From assembly GCA_000526575.1 (NCBI GenBank), contig JAGI01000002.1:1922001-1986000 (forward strand): DNA of 64,000 nucleotides, given 5' to 3'. The translations under genes were made by a program, and so were the position numbers. The notes below the pieces were generated by a model that did no database searches, was not told the origin of the DNA, and saw only the letters and a program-made list of their open reading frames with translations. The stretch comes from Clostridium sp. 12(A). GTDB taxonomy: Bacteria; Bacillota; Clostridia; Lachnospirales; Lachnospiraceae. Shown piece by piece: positions 35,458-42,997 of the stretch (its first letter is position 1; every line of letters starts with the position of its first letter).

Positions 35458-36219
35458 TTAGATTTCTTCCCATGGCATACATTTTTTCGAGAGGTAGTCA
35501 ACCCCCTTCATGAGAAGAAGGCTGATGACTGATATGAGAATAATCACTGCGAACATTTTATCAAAGGCAAAGGCCTTTTTCACCCGGGTCATATAGACGC
35601 CAAGGCCGCCAAATCCCCCCAGCCATTCGGAGATGACCGCACCTACTACTGCATAGGATGCGGAAATCCTCAGGCTGGAAAAGAACTGCCCCATGGCTCC
35701 CGGAAGCTTGATATAACGAAAAATACTTACATTTCCTGCGCCCATGGACCGAAGCAAGGTGACTTCATCCGGATCAACGGATTGAAAGCCGGAAAGGAGT
35801 CCGATGGCAACAGGAAAAAATGTGGTCAGCACAATCAGTATGATCTTTGGTGTCATTTCATAACCAAACCACAACACTAAGAGAGGGGCTAAGGCCACCG
35901 TAGGAATGGTCTGGGTAAGTATAATCACCGGATAAATTGCCCGGTAAAGTCCATGAAAATGATCCATGATAACAGCGATAAAAAATCCCAGTACCACTCC
36001 AAGAAAAAGTCCTGCAAATGCCTCTTTAAGCGTTATCTTCCCATGCTCCATCAGTGCCGGAAACTCCGTGATCAGTGCACGTCCCACGCTGGCGGGAGAC
36101 GGCAGAAGGTAGGCTTCTATGATACCGGCGGAACATATCCCCTGCCACAGGAGCAAAAGCCCCAATACCGCGGAACAGGACCAAAGCTTATTGGTGATGC
36201 TTTGTGACTTTCTTATCAA
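35458..36219 (-). CDS. ABC transporter permease for thiamine precursor (ThiX-like)
   Basis: A 253-residue inner-membrane permease with about six spans and the cytoplasmic EAA-type loop (VTLLRSMGAGNVSIFRYIKLPGA). The likely start is TTG at 36219, with GGTGAGG 9 bases upstream, overlapping the thiamine-binding gene by 32 bases. Partner of the ATPase and lipoprotein downstream. Confidence 0.88.
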   Translation of the reverse strand: MIRKSQSITNKLWSCSAVLGLLLLWQGICSAGIIEAYLLPSPASVGRALITEFPALMEHGKITLKEAFAGLFLGVVLGFFIAVIMDHFHGLYRAIYPVIILTQTIPTVALAPLLVLWFGYEMTPKIILIVLTTFFPVAIGLLSGFQSVDPDEVTLLRSMGAGNVSIFRYIKLPGAMGQFFSSLRISASYAVVGAVISEWLGGFGGLGVYMTRVKKAFAFDKMFAVIILISVISLLLMKGVDYLSKKCMPWEEI

Positions 36220-36484
36220 TGGTCAATACCTCACCTTCCGGCCGGTAGGTAACTTTAATATAAGCGGCCACAGAAGGAGCGCCTGCACGAATGGCGATAT
36301 GCTGGCATTCCTTTACAATATCCATCAGTTCATCATAATCTCCTTCAATGGCAGTCTCAAACGGCCCAACATAATAAGTCAGTCCCGTGCTTTTAATATA
36401 ATCAATAACTTCATCTACAATACGGATTAAATCCTCATCATTCTTAGCCTCTGGAAGTGTTTGAATTGCTACGCTTGCATTCAT
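36188..36484 (-). CDS. Thiamine-binding protein, MTH1187/YkoF-like (DUF77)
   Basis: Ninety-eight residues with the DUF77 pattern: VAIQTLPEAKN at the start, YYVGPFETAIEG in the middle and IRAGAPSVAAYIKVTYRP near the end. The family forms a ferredoxin-like fold that binds thiamine or its pyrimidine part in the cytoplasm. First gene after the TPP riboswitch and overlapping the permease gene, so thiamine metabolism is well supported. Confidence 0.87.
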   Translation of the reverse strand: MNASVAIQTLPEAKNDEDLIRIVDEVIDYIKSTGLTYYVGPFETAIEGDYDELMDIVKECQHIAIRAGAPSVAAYIKVTYRPEGEVLTIDKKVTKHHQ

Positions 36485-36536
36485 ATGTGTTCTCTCCTTT
36501 TCCTGTTATGTGCGTTATGCCCAGTAGGGCTGGTAT

Positions 36537-36565
36537 GAAAAAACCCGCCCGGATATCCGGGCGGG
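36537..36565 (-). terminator. Riboswitch-controlled terminator
   Basis: A perfect 22-base palindrome (36544-36565, arms CCCGCCCGGAT / ATCCGGGCGGG) followed by a run of six T's on the minus strand. It lies directly downstream of the TPP aptamer and before the DUF77 gene, as expected for an off-switch at transcription level. Its left arm starts 15 bases from the aptamer end. Confidence 0.88.
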
Positions 36566-36579
36566 TTAACAGGCAGAGC

Positions 36580-36672
36580 CTGAAAGTTTCCTACGCTGGC
36601 ATTATCCAGATCAGGTTACAGGGTTTAAAACAAGACGGTTTTATCTCAGCCGGACTTCATCCAGCACCCCTT
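36580..36672 (-). ncRNA. TPP riboswitch (THI element)
   Basis: The minus strand carries the conserved THI blocks: GGGGTGCTGGATGAAGTCC, GGCTGAGAT, ACCCTGTAACCTGATCTGG and ATGCCAGCGTAGGAAA. Thiamine pyrophosphate binding would favour the terminator at 36537-36565 and switch off the transporter genes. Together with its promoter and the dyad at 36801 it fills the 338-base gap between the DUF77 gene and the Fur-family gene. Confidence 0.95.
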
Positions 36673-36688
36673 TTTAATTTTCTTTGAA

Positions 36689-36717
36689 AGTATACATCGA
36701 ACCAGCGGGAATGTCAA
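36689..36717 (-). promoter_or_regulatory. Sigma-A promoter of the TPP riboswitch operon
   Basis: Minus strand TTGACA (36717-36712), 17 bases, TATACT (36694-36689), about 20 bases before the start of the aptamer. Confidence 0.88.
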
Positions 36718-36800
36718 GCTGGCCGGGTCCCAATGGGTATTGAATGGCTGCTGTCACTTTCAATCTGGTTCCTATATTCCTATGTTTTACTCGTCTTTTA

Positions 36801-36816
36801 GTTAGCAAAGGCTAAC
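36801..36816. promoter_or_regulatory. GTTAG-N6-CTAAC dyad after the Fur-family gene
   Basis: Perfect inverted repeat GTTAGC-AAAG-GCTAAC, 6 bases after the stop of the Fur-family gene. The same GTTAG-N6-CTAAC pattern covers the -10 of the feo promoter at 40322-40339. There is no T-run, so a terminator is unlikely; a regulator site is a better reading, though its target here is unclear. Confidence 0.45.
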
Positions 36817-36822
36817 CGTCAA

Positions 36823-37314
36823 TTAGTAGCATCCGGCCTGTTCACATTCGCAGGGCTTTACGGAAATAGAAGAAATCTTCTGATCGTTTAAATATCCGCA
36901 GGCGGATAGTCCTGCCCGTACTACCAGATTCCAGTTCTTTGCAGATAAATGATATGTGGTTTCATCGTCAAGAATCACTGTGCAGGCATTTTCCATAGAG
37001 CAGGTTTCTGAATAAGCAATCTTATACATGTTCTTTCTGCTGATGGCACCGATCTCTTCCAACACATTTACCATACGGTAAACCGTTGCAGCTCCAATGC
37101 TTTCATCCACTCTCGACGCTTTGTAATAAATCTCTTTACAGCTGGAGCACTCATGTTCCAGAATTATATCCAGCAGCGTGAGGCGCTGTTTAGTTATTCT
37201 GCATCCTTTTTGCTTTAGTCGCTCAATAATGAGGTCCTTCTGCATTTTAGATGTACGATAGCTTCTGGAGTCGGTTACTTTTCTTTTTTCACTGATTACA
37301 TTACGATTTTCCAT
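36823..37314 (-). CDS. Fur-family metalloregulator, atypical
   Basis: A 163-residue protein with the Fur winged helix (KGCRITKQRLTLLDIIL, then GAATVYRMVNVLEEIGAI). The usual HHDHxxCxxCG metal stretch is replaced by ETCSMENACTVILDDETTYH, and the C-terminus ends CECEQAGCY. Metal sensing must therefore differ from classic Fur, Zur or PerR. It is the last gene of the feo operon, with GGAGG 7 bases before its ATG. It may regulate feo or act as a heme-, Fe- or redox-linked sensor. Confidence 0.85.
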   Translation of the reverse strand: MENRNVISEKRKVTDSRSYRTSKMQKDLIIERLKQKGCRITKQRLTLLDIILEHECSSCKEIYYKASRVDESIGAATVYRMVNVLEEIGAISRKNMYKIAYSETCSMENACTVILDDETTYHLSAKNWNLVVRAGLSACGYLNDQKISSISVKPCECEQAGCY

Positions 37315-37362
37315 ATTGGCACCTCCGTTTACTGGTATTAATTCGTTATTAATTGGTATCGA

Positions 37363-37500
37363 TTAGCTGCAATGTCCTCCGCAGTCCTTACAGGACTGAC
37401 CGCACTGAATGGATTTTCCGTTCTTCTTATCACGGACCATACTTCTGACTGCCAATGAAACTGCGCCGATAACGGCTAAGAGTACAACCACTGTTCCCAT
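37363..37500 (-). CDS. FeoB-associated cysteine-rich membrane protein
   Basis: A 45-residue protein starting MGTVVVLLAVIGAVSLAVRS. It has one membrane span (about 3-19), a basic linker, and the tail CGQSCKDCGGHCS with four cysteines. Small proteins of this type often follow feoB in Clostridia and are thought to help FeoB handle Fe2+. GGAGG lies 7 bases before the ATG. It lies between feoB and the Fur-family gene. Confidence 0.88.
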   Translation of the reverse strand: MGTVVVLLAVIGAVSLAVRSMVRDKKNGKSIQCGQSCKDCGGHCS

Positions 37501-37520
37501 AATGAGCCTCCTTATATGTT

Positions 37521-37544
37521 GAGCCTGCATCTTCATGCAGGCTC
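37521..37544 (-). repeat. Hairpin between feoB and the cysteine-rich gene
   Basis: Perfect 10-bp stem GAGCCTGCAT / ATGCAGGCTC with a 4-base loop and no T-run on the minus strand. It may be a processing site or partial attenuator that sets the ratio of feoB to the two downstream genes. Confidence 0.55.
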
Positions 37545-37563
37545 TTTCTACGTGTACCGCGAC

Positions 37564-39747
37564 TTATTTGGCGCCTGCCACACTTTTAAAATTTGCTTTT
37601 GAAACTTTACTGTCTTTGCCTGGTCTTACCAGAAGGAAGATAAATCCTGCAATCAATGCAAATGCAACGATTGTAAATACTCCAAAGCTTCCTGTGGTAA
37701 TGAGTGTACCAATCTGGTAAACACAAAGAGCCACTACATAAGCGAGGAGCGTCTGGTAACCTACTGCATACCAGAACCATCTGGCGCTGTTCATCTCTCG
37801 TTTGATGGCACCCATAGCAGCAAAGCAGGGAGCGCAGAGAAGATTAAATACCAGGAAGGAATAAGCAGCGATAGAAGTCATGCTTCCTGCAAGAGTTCCC
37901 CAGATTTCGCTTCCGTCTTCTGCTACTTCTGCAAAACCGTAAAGAATACCAAAGGTTCCTACTACGTTCTCTTTTGCGATCAGGCCTGTGATTGCAGCGA
38001 CAGCTGCTTTCCAGTTGCCCCAGCCAAGAGGAGCGAATAACCAGCTGATGGTACTTCCCACTGCTGCCAGGATGCTGTGATCAAGTTCAAGGGTATCAAG
38101 AAGTCTGAACTGTCCGTCCACCCAGCCAAAGTATGAGGTAAACCATACTACGATGGTTGCAAGAAGGATGATGGTACCAGCCTTCTTAATAAAGGACCAG
38201 CCACGTTCCCACATGCTTCTTAAAATATTTTCTACTGTAGGCATGTGATATGCCGGAAGCTCCATAACAAAGGGAGCCGGATCGCCGGAGAAAATCTTTG
38301 TCTTCTTTAAAATGATACCGGAACAGATAATTGCTGCAATTCCAACAAAGTAAGCACTTGGAGCTACCCAGGCAGCTCCTCCGAACAACGCACCTGAGAT
38401 CAGAGCAATAATCGGAAGCTTGGCACTACATGGAATAAAAGTAGTTGTCATGATAGTCATCTTACGGTCACGATCATTTTCAATGGTACGGGAAGCCATG
38501 ATACCAGGAACACCACAACCGCTTCCGATTAACATTGGAATGAAGGATTTTCCAGAAAGGCCGAATTTACGGAAGATACGGTCCATAATGAACGCAACTC
38601 TTGCCATATATCCGCAGCTCTCAAGAAAAGCAAGGAATATAAAAAGTACTAACATCTGAGGTACGAAGCCAAGAACAGCGCCCACACCAGCGATAATACC
38701 ATCTAAAATCAATCCCTGAAGCCAGTCTGCACAACCCACTGCAACCAGGATGTTTTCTGCTATGACTGGAATTCCTGGAACATCAATGCCAAAGAAGGAA
38801 AAGCCTTCACCAAACAGGTTATCATTGGTCCAGTCCGTAGCCCAGCCGCCTACGGTAGTTACAGATGCATAGTATACGAGGAACATGATAGCCGCAAAAA
38901 TAGGCAGAGCAAGAAACCGGTTGGTAACAATCCGGTCGATCTTATCAGATATTGTAAGCTTATCCCGTTTGCTTCTTGTGTAGCACTCATTGATAATGGA
39001 AGAGATGTACACATACCGCTCATTGGTAATAATGCTTTCCGTATCATCGTCCATCTCACGTTCAATTAAGGTGATTTCTTCTGATACATCCGGTACCCGC
39101 TTTAACTGGGTTTCGATCTTACTGTCTTTTTCTAAAAGCTTAATTGCAAAGAAACGTTTCTGCTCTTCTGGCACATCGTTTCCTAACTTTTCCTCGATGG
39201 AATCCAATACGCTTTCAAGCTCCGCCTGAAATTTGTGTACCGGAACTGTATTTTTCTTTCCATTGGCTAATGCAACTGCTTTTTCCGCGGCCTGAGAGAT
39301 ACCAGTTCCCTTTAAAGCGGAGATTTCTACAACTTCACAGCCCAGCTTCTGGCTTAATTTGCTGATATGTATCTTGTCTCCGTTTTTCTCAACGATATCC
39401 ATCATGTTGATAGCCATAATGACTGGAATTCCAAGTTCCATCAGCTGGGTGGATAAGTAAAGGTTACGTTCGATGTTGGTTCCGTCCACGATATTAAGAA
39501 TCGCATCCGGCCTCTCTCCGATTAAGTAGTTTCTGGCTACTACTTCTTCCAGAGTATAGGGAGAAAGGGAATAAATTCCAGGAAGATCCATGATGATAAC
39601 ATCCTTATGACCCTTTAACTTTCCTTCCTTTTTCTCAACCGTAACGCCGGGCCAGTTCCCCACAAACTGATTTGATCCCGTAAGCGCATTAAACAGCGTT
39701 GTCTTTCCGCAGTTTGGATTTCCTGCTAATGCAATCTTAATTGACAT
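37564..39747 (-). CDS. feoB: Ferrous iron transport protein B
   Basis: A 727-residue Fe2+ transporter. The N-terminal G domain has G1 GNPNCGKT (9-16), G3 DLPG and a G4 motif NMMD, followed by the GDI-like helical region. The membrane part has about eight or more spans with the conserved GCGVPGIMA and PCSAKLPI cysteine motifs. It moves Fe2+ into the cell. Its gene follows two feoA genes and precedes a small cysteine-rich partner. Length is normal. Confidence 0.96.
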   Translation of the reverse strand: MSIKIALAGNPNCGKTTLFNALTGSNQFVGNWPGVTVEKKEGKLKGHKDVIIMDLPGIYSLSPYTLEEVVARNYLIGERPDAILNIVDGTNIERNLYLSTQLMELGIPVIMAINMMDIVEKNGDKIHISKLSQKLGCEVVEISALKGTGISQAAEKAVALANGKKNTVPVHKFQAELESVLDSIEEKLGNDVPEEQKRFFAIKLLEKDSKIETQLKRVPDVSEEITLIEREMDDDTESIITNERYVYISSIINECYTRSKRDKLTISDKIDRIVTNRFLALPIFAAIMFLVYYASVTTVGGWATDWTNDNLFGEGFSFFGIDVPGIPVIAENILVAVGCADWLQGLILDGIIAGVGAVLGFVPQMLVLFIFLAFLESCGYMARVAFIMDRIFRKFGLSGKSFIPMLIGSGCGVPGIMASRTIENDRDRKMTIMTTTFIPCSAKLPIIALISGALFGGAAWVAPSAYFVGIAAIICSGIILKKTKIFSGDPAPFVMELPAYHMPTVENILRSMWERGWSFIKKAGTIILLATIVVWFTSYFGWVDGQFRLLDTLELDHSILAAVGSTISWLFAPLGWGNWKAAVAAITGLIAKENVVGTFGILYGFAEVAEDGSEIWGTLAGSMTSIAAYSFLVFNLLCAPCFAAMGAIKREMNSARWFWYAVGYQTLLAYVVALCVYQIGTLITTGSFGVFTIVAFALIAGFIFLLVRPGKDSKVSKANFKSVAGAK

Positions 39748-39788
39748 ACTCTACCTCTTTCTGCCTGTCAGCATTAATATGTTTGGTA

Positions 39789-39802
39789 TTAGTTTTACCT
39801 AA
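39789..39802. promoter_or_regulatory. Weak TTAG-N6-CTAA copy in the feoA-feoB gap
   Basis: TTAG-TTTTAC-CTAA, the same spacing as the stronger dyads at 40322-40339 and 36801-36816 but with only 4-bp arms. It may be chance; listed because it sits in the same iron locus. Confidence 0.25.
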
Positions 39803-39819
39803 CTCATCTGTAAAAAAAA

Positions 39820-40038
39820 TTATTCCACAACAATCATTTCCGCATCAGCCTTGCGAAGGGATAATTCATATCCTCTTACGGTGACTTCAACCGGATCCCC
39901 AAGAGGTGCGACCTTCCTTACAAAAATGTCCACGCCTTTTGTGATGCCCATATCCATGATTCTTCGTTTCACAGGGCCCTCACCTGTCAGCTTGGTAACC
40001 TTGACTGTTTTTCCTACTGGGATTTCCTTTAATGTCAT
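39820..40038 (-). CDS. feoA: FeoA-domain protein (second copy)
   Basis: Seventy-two residues with an SH3-like FeoA fold: LKEIPVGKTVKVTKLTGEG, RRIMDMGITKG and ATPLGDPVEV-like VAPLGDPVEVTVRG. FeoA binds FeoB and supports iron transport. It lies 16 bases after the other feoA gene and 72 bases before feoB, with GGAGAAAAG before its ATG. It is closer to canonical FeoA than its upstream neighbour. Confidence 0.92.
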   Translation of the reverse strand: MTLKEIPVGKTVKVTKLTGEGPVKRRIMDMGITKGVDIFVRKVAPLGDPVEVTVRGYELSLRKADAEMIVVE

Positions 40039-40054
40039 CTTCTTTTCTCCTTCT

Positions 40055-40267
40055 CTAGCCTACAATAATCTTATTGGCCATATCTCTTCCGATTGCCACT
40101 CTGGAATCTTTTACATTAACAATCATATTTCCTCCGATTTCAGAAACAACAGTCACAACTCCACCTGTAACAAATCCCAGGTTCTCTAAAAACCGTCTTG
40201 TTTCTTCTTTTCCTCCGACTTTACGGATTACATTTGGTTCTCCAGCTTTTACCATTGTCAAGGGCAT
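40055..40267 (-). CDS. feoA: FeoA-domain protein (first copy)
   Basis: Seventy residues with a FeoA-like SH3 fold: IRKVGGKEETRRFLENLGFVTG and GGNMIVNVKDSRVAIGRDMA. First gene of the feo operon. The start may be ATG 40267 or ATG 40255 (MVKAGEPN); both are close to GAAGGA. Two FeoA paralogues before one FeoB are common in Clostridia and may have different partner roles. Confidence 0.9.
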   Translation of the reverse strand: MPLTMVKAGEPNVIRKVGGKEETRRFLENLGFVTGGVVTVVSEIGGNMIVNVKDSRVAIGRDMANKIIVG

Positions 40268-40295
40268 CCTTCGTCATCTTCTTTCTTTTATATTT

Positions 40296-40308
40296 ATTGA
40301 TAATCAAT
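40296..40308. promoter_or_regulatory. ATTGAT-A-ATCAAT palindrome in the feo leader
   Basis: Perfect 13-base palindrome 29 bases before the first feoA start codon and downstream of the -10. It contains GATAATCA, similar to one half of a Fur box, so it is a candidate for the Fur-family protein of this operon. Confidence 0.4.
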
Positions 40309-40321
40309 TCCATTTCCTGTA

Positions 40322-40339
40322 GGTTAGTATATGCTAACC
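40322..40339. promoter_or_regulatory. DtxR-like operator over the feo promoter
   Basis: Inverted repeat GGTTAGTATATGCTAACC, with arms GGTTAG / CTAACC as in DtxR/IdeR boxes but with a 6-base instead of 1-base centre. It covers the -10 (AGTATA on the plus strand) of the feo promoter, so binding would block iron uptake genes. The divergent DtxR-type regulator is the obvious candidate. Confidence 0.72.
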
Positions 40340-40354
40340 CAGGGAAGTTGTCAA
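40326..40354 (-). promoter_or_regulatory. Sigma-A promoter of the feo operon
   Basis: Minus strand TTGACA (40354-40349), 17 bases, TATACT (40331-40326), about 60 bases before the first feoA. Confidence 0.87.
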
Positions 40355-40390
40355 TATCTTTATTAATATTTTTTATCAATAAATTTTTAT

Positions 40391-40419
40391 TTGATGTTAT
40401 GTCATCGGTATGATATACT
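40391..40419 (+). promoter_or_regulatory. Sigma-A promoter of the DtxR-type regulator gene
   Basis: TTGATG (40391-40396), 17 bases, TATACT (40414-40419), 32 bases before the start codon. The palindrome at 40418-40435 begins at its -10. Confidence 0.8.
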
Positions 40420-40435
40420 AAAATAACTATTTTAG
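40418..40435. promoter_or_regulatory. Palindrome at the start site of the DtxR-type gene
   Basis: CTAAAATA-AC-TATTTTAG, perfect 8-bp arms immediately after the -10. A likely autoregulatory operator; its sequence differs from the feo operator. Confidence 0.6.
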
Positions 40436-40450
40436 ATTGAGGTGACGCTA

Positions 40451-40813
40451 ATGATGCATACCAATGAATCATCAGAAAACTACCTGGAAGTCATACTTGT
40501 ATTAAGCAAGACACGACCTGTGGTAAGATCTGTGGATGTAGCGGAAGAGCTTGGTTTTAAAAAATCCAGTGTCAGCGTTGCTATGAAACATCTTCGTGAA
40601 CGAAATCACATTACGGTTACAAAAGAAGGATTTATATATCTGACGGAAGAAGGCAGGGCGATTGCAGAGATGATCTATGAAAGACATGAACTTCTATCCA
40701 ATTGGCTTGTTACCCTTGGAGTATCCAGAGAAATCGCTGACGAAGATGCCTGCCGAATCGAGCATGTCATCAGCAAGGAAAGCTTTGACGCACTGAAAAA
40801 ACATATTAATTAA
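40451..40813 (+). CDS. DtxR/MntR-family metal-dependent regulator
   Basis: About 120 residues. The N-terminal winged helix reads YLEVILVLSKTRPVVRSVDVAEELGF in two quotable parts (YLEVILVLSKT, VRSVDVAEELGF), followed by KSSVSVAMKHLRE. The helical dimerisation and metal domain includes RHELLSNWLVTLGV and EDACRIEHVIS. There is no C-terminal SH3 domain, as in MntR. Transcribed away from feo, with GAGGTG before ATG 40451. It probably represses feo when Fe2+ or Mn2+ is plentiful. Confidence 0.9.
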   Translation: MMHTNESSENYLEVILVLSKTRPVVRSVDVAEELGFKKSSVSVAMKHLRERNHITVTKEGFIYLTEEGRAIAEMIYERHELLSNWLVTLGVSREIADEDACRIEHVISKESFDALKKHIN

Positions 40814-40840
40814 AAAAAGGACCTGTTACGGTCCTTTTTT
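40813..40840. terminator. Bidirectional terminator between the DtxR-type gene and the M13 peptidase gene
   Basis: Stem AAAAAAGGACC / GGTCCTTTTTT with a 6-base loop. T-runs exist on both strands, so it serves the two convergent genes. Confidence 0.9.
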
Positions 40841-40849
40841 CATGCTTCA

Positions 40850-42907
40850 CTACCAGATCTTCACCCGTTTCTCCGGGGGGACGTACATACCATCTGTCTC
40901 CTTGATCTCGGGATAAGCCCAGTAAAAACCATCTGTGGCACTTAACACTGCGTTCACCCTCACCTTTGCCGGGGAATGGACATCTGTGTTAAGTCTCTTA
41001 ATCATGGCCTCAGGCGTGTATTTAGAGGCCCAGATGGTGGCATACTGCCGAAACAGATGGCGCAGGGCTTCTTTGTCGTCTCCTGCAATGCTTGTAATGC
41101 TGGCCAGAGCCCCTAAGTCAGCGATGTTTTCATTTAAGGTCTGGGCACCGTTTACATGGCGGCCCTCATATCCCTCCTGGCTGTCATAATAAGCTTCCAC
41201 CTGACTGGCCAGCTCTTTAAATTTGGCTCGGTCTTCCTCTGTCCACCATACATGATAATTTCCATTTTCATCGTATTGGGAGCCGGAAGAATCAAAGGCG
41301 TGGCTGACCTCATGGGCAATGACCATACCAATTCCTCCCAGATTGGAAGCGTATAACGCATTGGAATCATAAAAGGGAGGCTGTAATATGGCGGCCGGAA
41401 ATACGATTTCATTTCCCGTGGGGTTATAATAGGCGTTGACCGTCTGAGGTGTCATGGCCCATTCCCCTTTATCCACCGGCTTTTTCACCTTCTCTTTTTC
41501 CACCTCATTCCTTGCTTTTAGCAGGGAGAGGACATTGCCTATAAGACTTCCTCCCAGTTCTGAAGACAAGACTTCTGCGTTTTTATAATTATCTGGCCAT
41601 TGGTCGGGATAGCCTATTTTAAGGGTCATATGGTCCAGTTTTTTCACCGCTGCTTCTTTCGTCTTTTCCCCCATCCAGTCCAGAGCCATGATTTGCTTCT
41701 TATAGGTATCAATGATGGTTTCTGCCATGGCCTTAATGGCTTCTTTGTCTTTTTCTGAAAAGCATTTCTCCACATAGAGGCGGCCAAATTCAAAACCAAG
41801 CATATCCTGAGTCATCTCACTTGCCAGCTTCTCATCGGATTTTGTTTCCTTTATACCATTCTGGATTTTGTGCCAGTTCATATAGTTATCCCGAATCTCA
41901 GGAGTCAGATACCCGGCAAAATCATTGATGAGGCTAAATACCGCGTAATTTTTAAGAAGAGGCAGAAACTCTTCGTTTAAATATCCGCTGATTTTCTTTA
42001 ACTGTTCTTGTTCTGTTACCACAAGGCCTGGCTGCTTTGAAAGTCCGGCTGCCTGCAGGAATATGTCTATGGTGCCGTCTGGGAACATCTCCTTTAACAT
42101 CTCAGGTGTGTAAGGGTTATAGATGATTTCCGGGTCCCCTTGTTTGCTTAAAGGAAGGGCACTCTTAGCCAGATCCTTTTGAAATGCCAGGATATCTGCT
42201 CCCGCTTTTTTCGCATCCTCCTGGCTTAGGCCAGAGCTTTCCATGATCTTTTCTATATAGGCCTGGTAATTCTTTAGAAGTTCTGATAAGGACTCATCTT
42301 CCAGAGTTTCCTTTCCAGGTCCAATATCTGCTCCGTTTAGATAGAGTGCATAGCGGCTGGAATCCTTCATATCCTCATACCACTGGGGAAGAATGAGGCT
42401 CCCAACTCCTAAGTCGGAATAAACCGTTCCCAATGCCTTCATATATTCTGATACACTTTTTGCATCTCTGATACTGTCAATATAAGGGTTCAATGGTTGA
42501 AGACCGGCATTTTTTCTTCCTTCCATATCAAGAGCTGTCAGATAGAAATCCCCAATTTTCTGCTGGATGGACCCTATCTTTGCATTTGCCCGGTCATTGA
42601 CTGCACTTTTTAGTACACCATCTAAAATATCATAGGACTTCTTATCCAAATCATAAAAATAGCTCCATTGATTGGAATCCTTTGAGATTTCTTTTTCACT
42701 GAGCACCTTTTGATTCACATAATCATAGTAATCCGTTGCCAGGGCCTTTCTTTCTTCTTCCGACTGGGCACTTTCTGCTGTTCCGGAGACATTGACCGGC
42801 TGGGCCTTTGTTTCCTCCGGGTCAGCCTCCTTTTTTTTGCTGCATCCACTTAAGATAAATGACAGTGCCAGAACAAGTGCCAGGAATAAGCTGATGGTTC
42901 TTTTCAT
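40850..42907 (-). CDS. M13-family (neprilysin/PepO-like) metallopeptidase lipoprotein
   Basis: About 685 residues. A lipoprotein signal peptide (LSFILSGC) is followed by a long helical domain and the catalytic part with zinc motif VIAHEVSHAFD (HExxH), the third ligand in ENIADLGAL, and NAYYNPTGNEIVFPAA. It is a surface-anchored zinc endopeptidase cutting short peptides, for nutrition or for degrading signal peptides. The ATG at 42907 follows AAAGGGG. The C-terminus ends VKIW, close to the family's usual end. Confidence 0.93.
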   Translation of the reverse strand: MKRTISLFLALVLALSFILSGCSKKKEADPEETKAQPVNVSGTAESAQSEEERKALATDYYDYVNQKVLSEKEISKDSNQWSYFYDLDKKSYDILDGVLKSAVNDRANAKIGSIQQKIGDFYLTALDMEGRKNAGLQPLNPYIDSIRDAKSVSEYMKALGTVYSDLGVGSLILPQWYEDMKDSSRYALYLNGADIGPGKETLEDESLSELLKNYQAYIEKIMESSGLSQEDAKKAGADILAFQKDLAKSALPLSKQGDPEIIYNPYTPEMLKEMFPDGTIDIFLQAAGLSKQPGLVVTEQEQLKKISGYLNEEFLPLLKNYAVFSLINDFAGYLTPEIRDNYMNWHKIQNGIKETKSDEKLASEMTQDMLGFEFGRLYVEKCFSEKDKEAIKAMAETIIDTYKKQIMALDWMGEKTKEAAVKKLDHMTLKIGYPDQWPDNYKNAEVLSSELGGSLIGNVLSLLKARNEVEKEKVKKPVDKGEWAMTPQTVNAYYNPTGNEIVFPAAILQPPFYDSNALYASNLGGIGMVIAHEVSHAFDSSGSQYDENGNYHVWWTEEDRAKFKELASQVEAYYDSQEGYEGRHVNGAQTLNENIADLGALASITSIAGDDKEALRHLFRQYATIWASKYTPEAMIKRLNTDVHSPAKVRVNAVLSATDGFYWAYPEIKETDGMYVPPEKRVKIW

Positions 42908-42948
42908 AAGTTCCCCTTTCTCTTTCATTCCTTTTATTGGACTCAAAA

Positions 42949-42974
42949 AAGGAAGTGGATGGCTCCACTTCCTT
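42949..42974 (-). terminator. Intrinsic terminator after the S1 gene
   Basis: Perfect arms AAGGAAGTGGA / TCCACTTCCTT with a 4-base loop and six T's counted from the stem on the minus strand. Confidence 0.9.
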
Positions 42975-42997
42975 ATCTGTCATATATCTTATTATGT

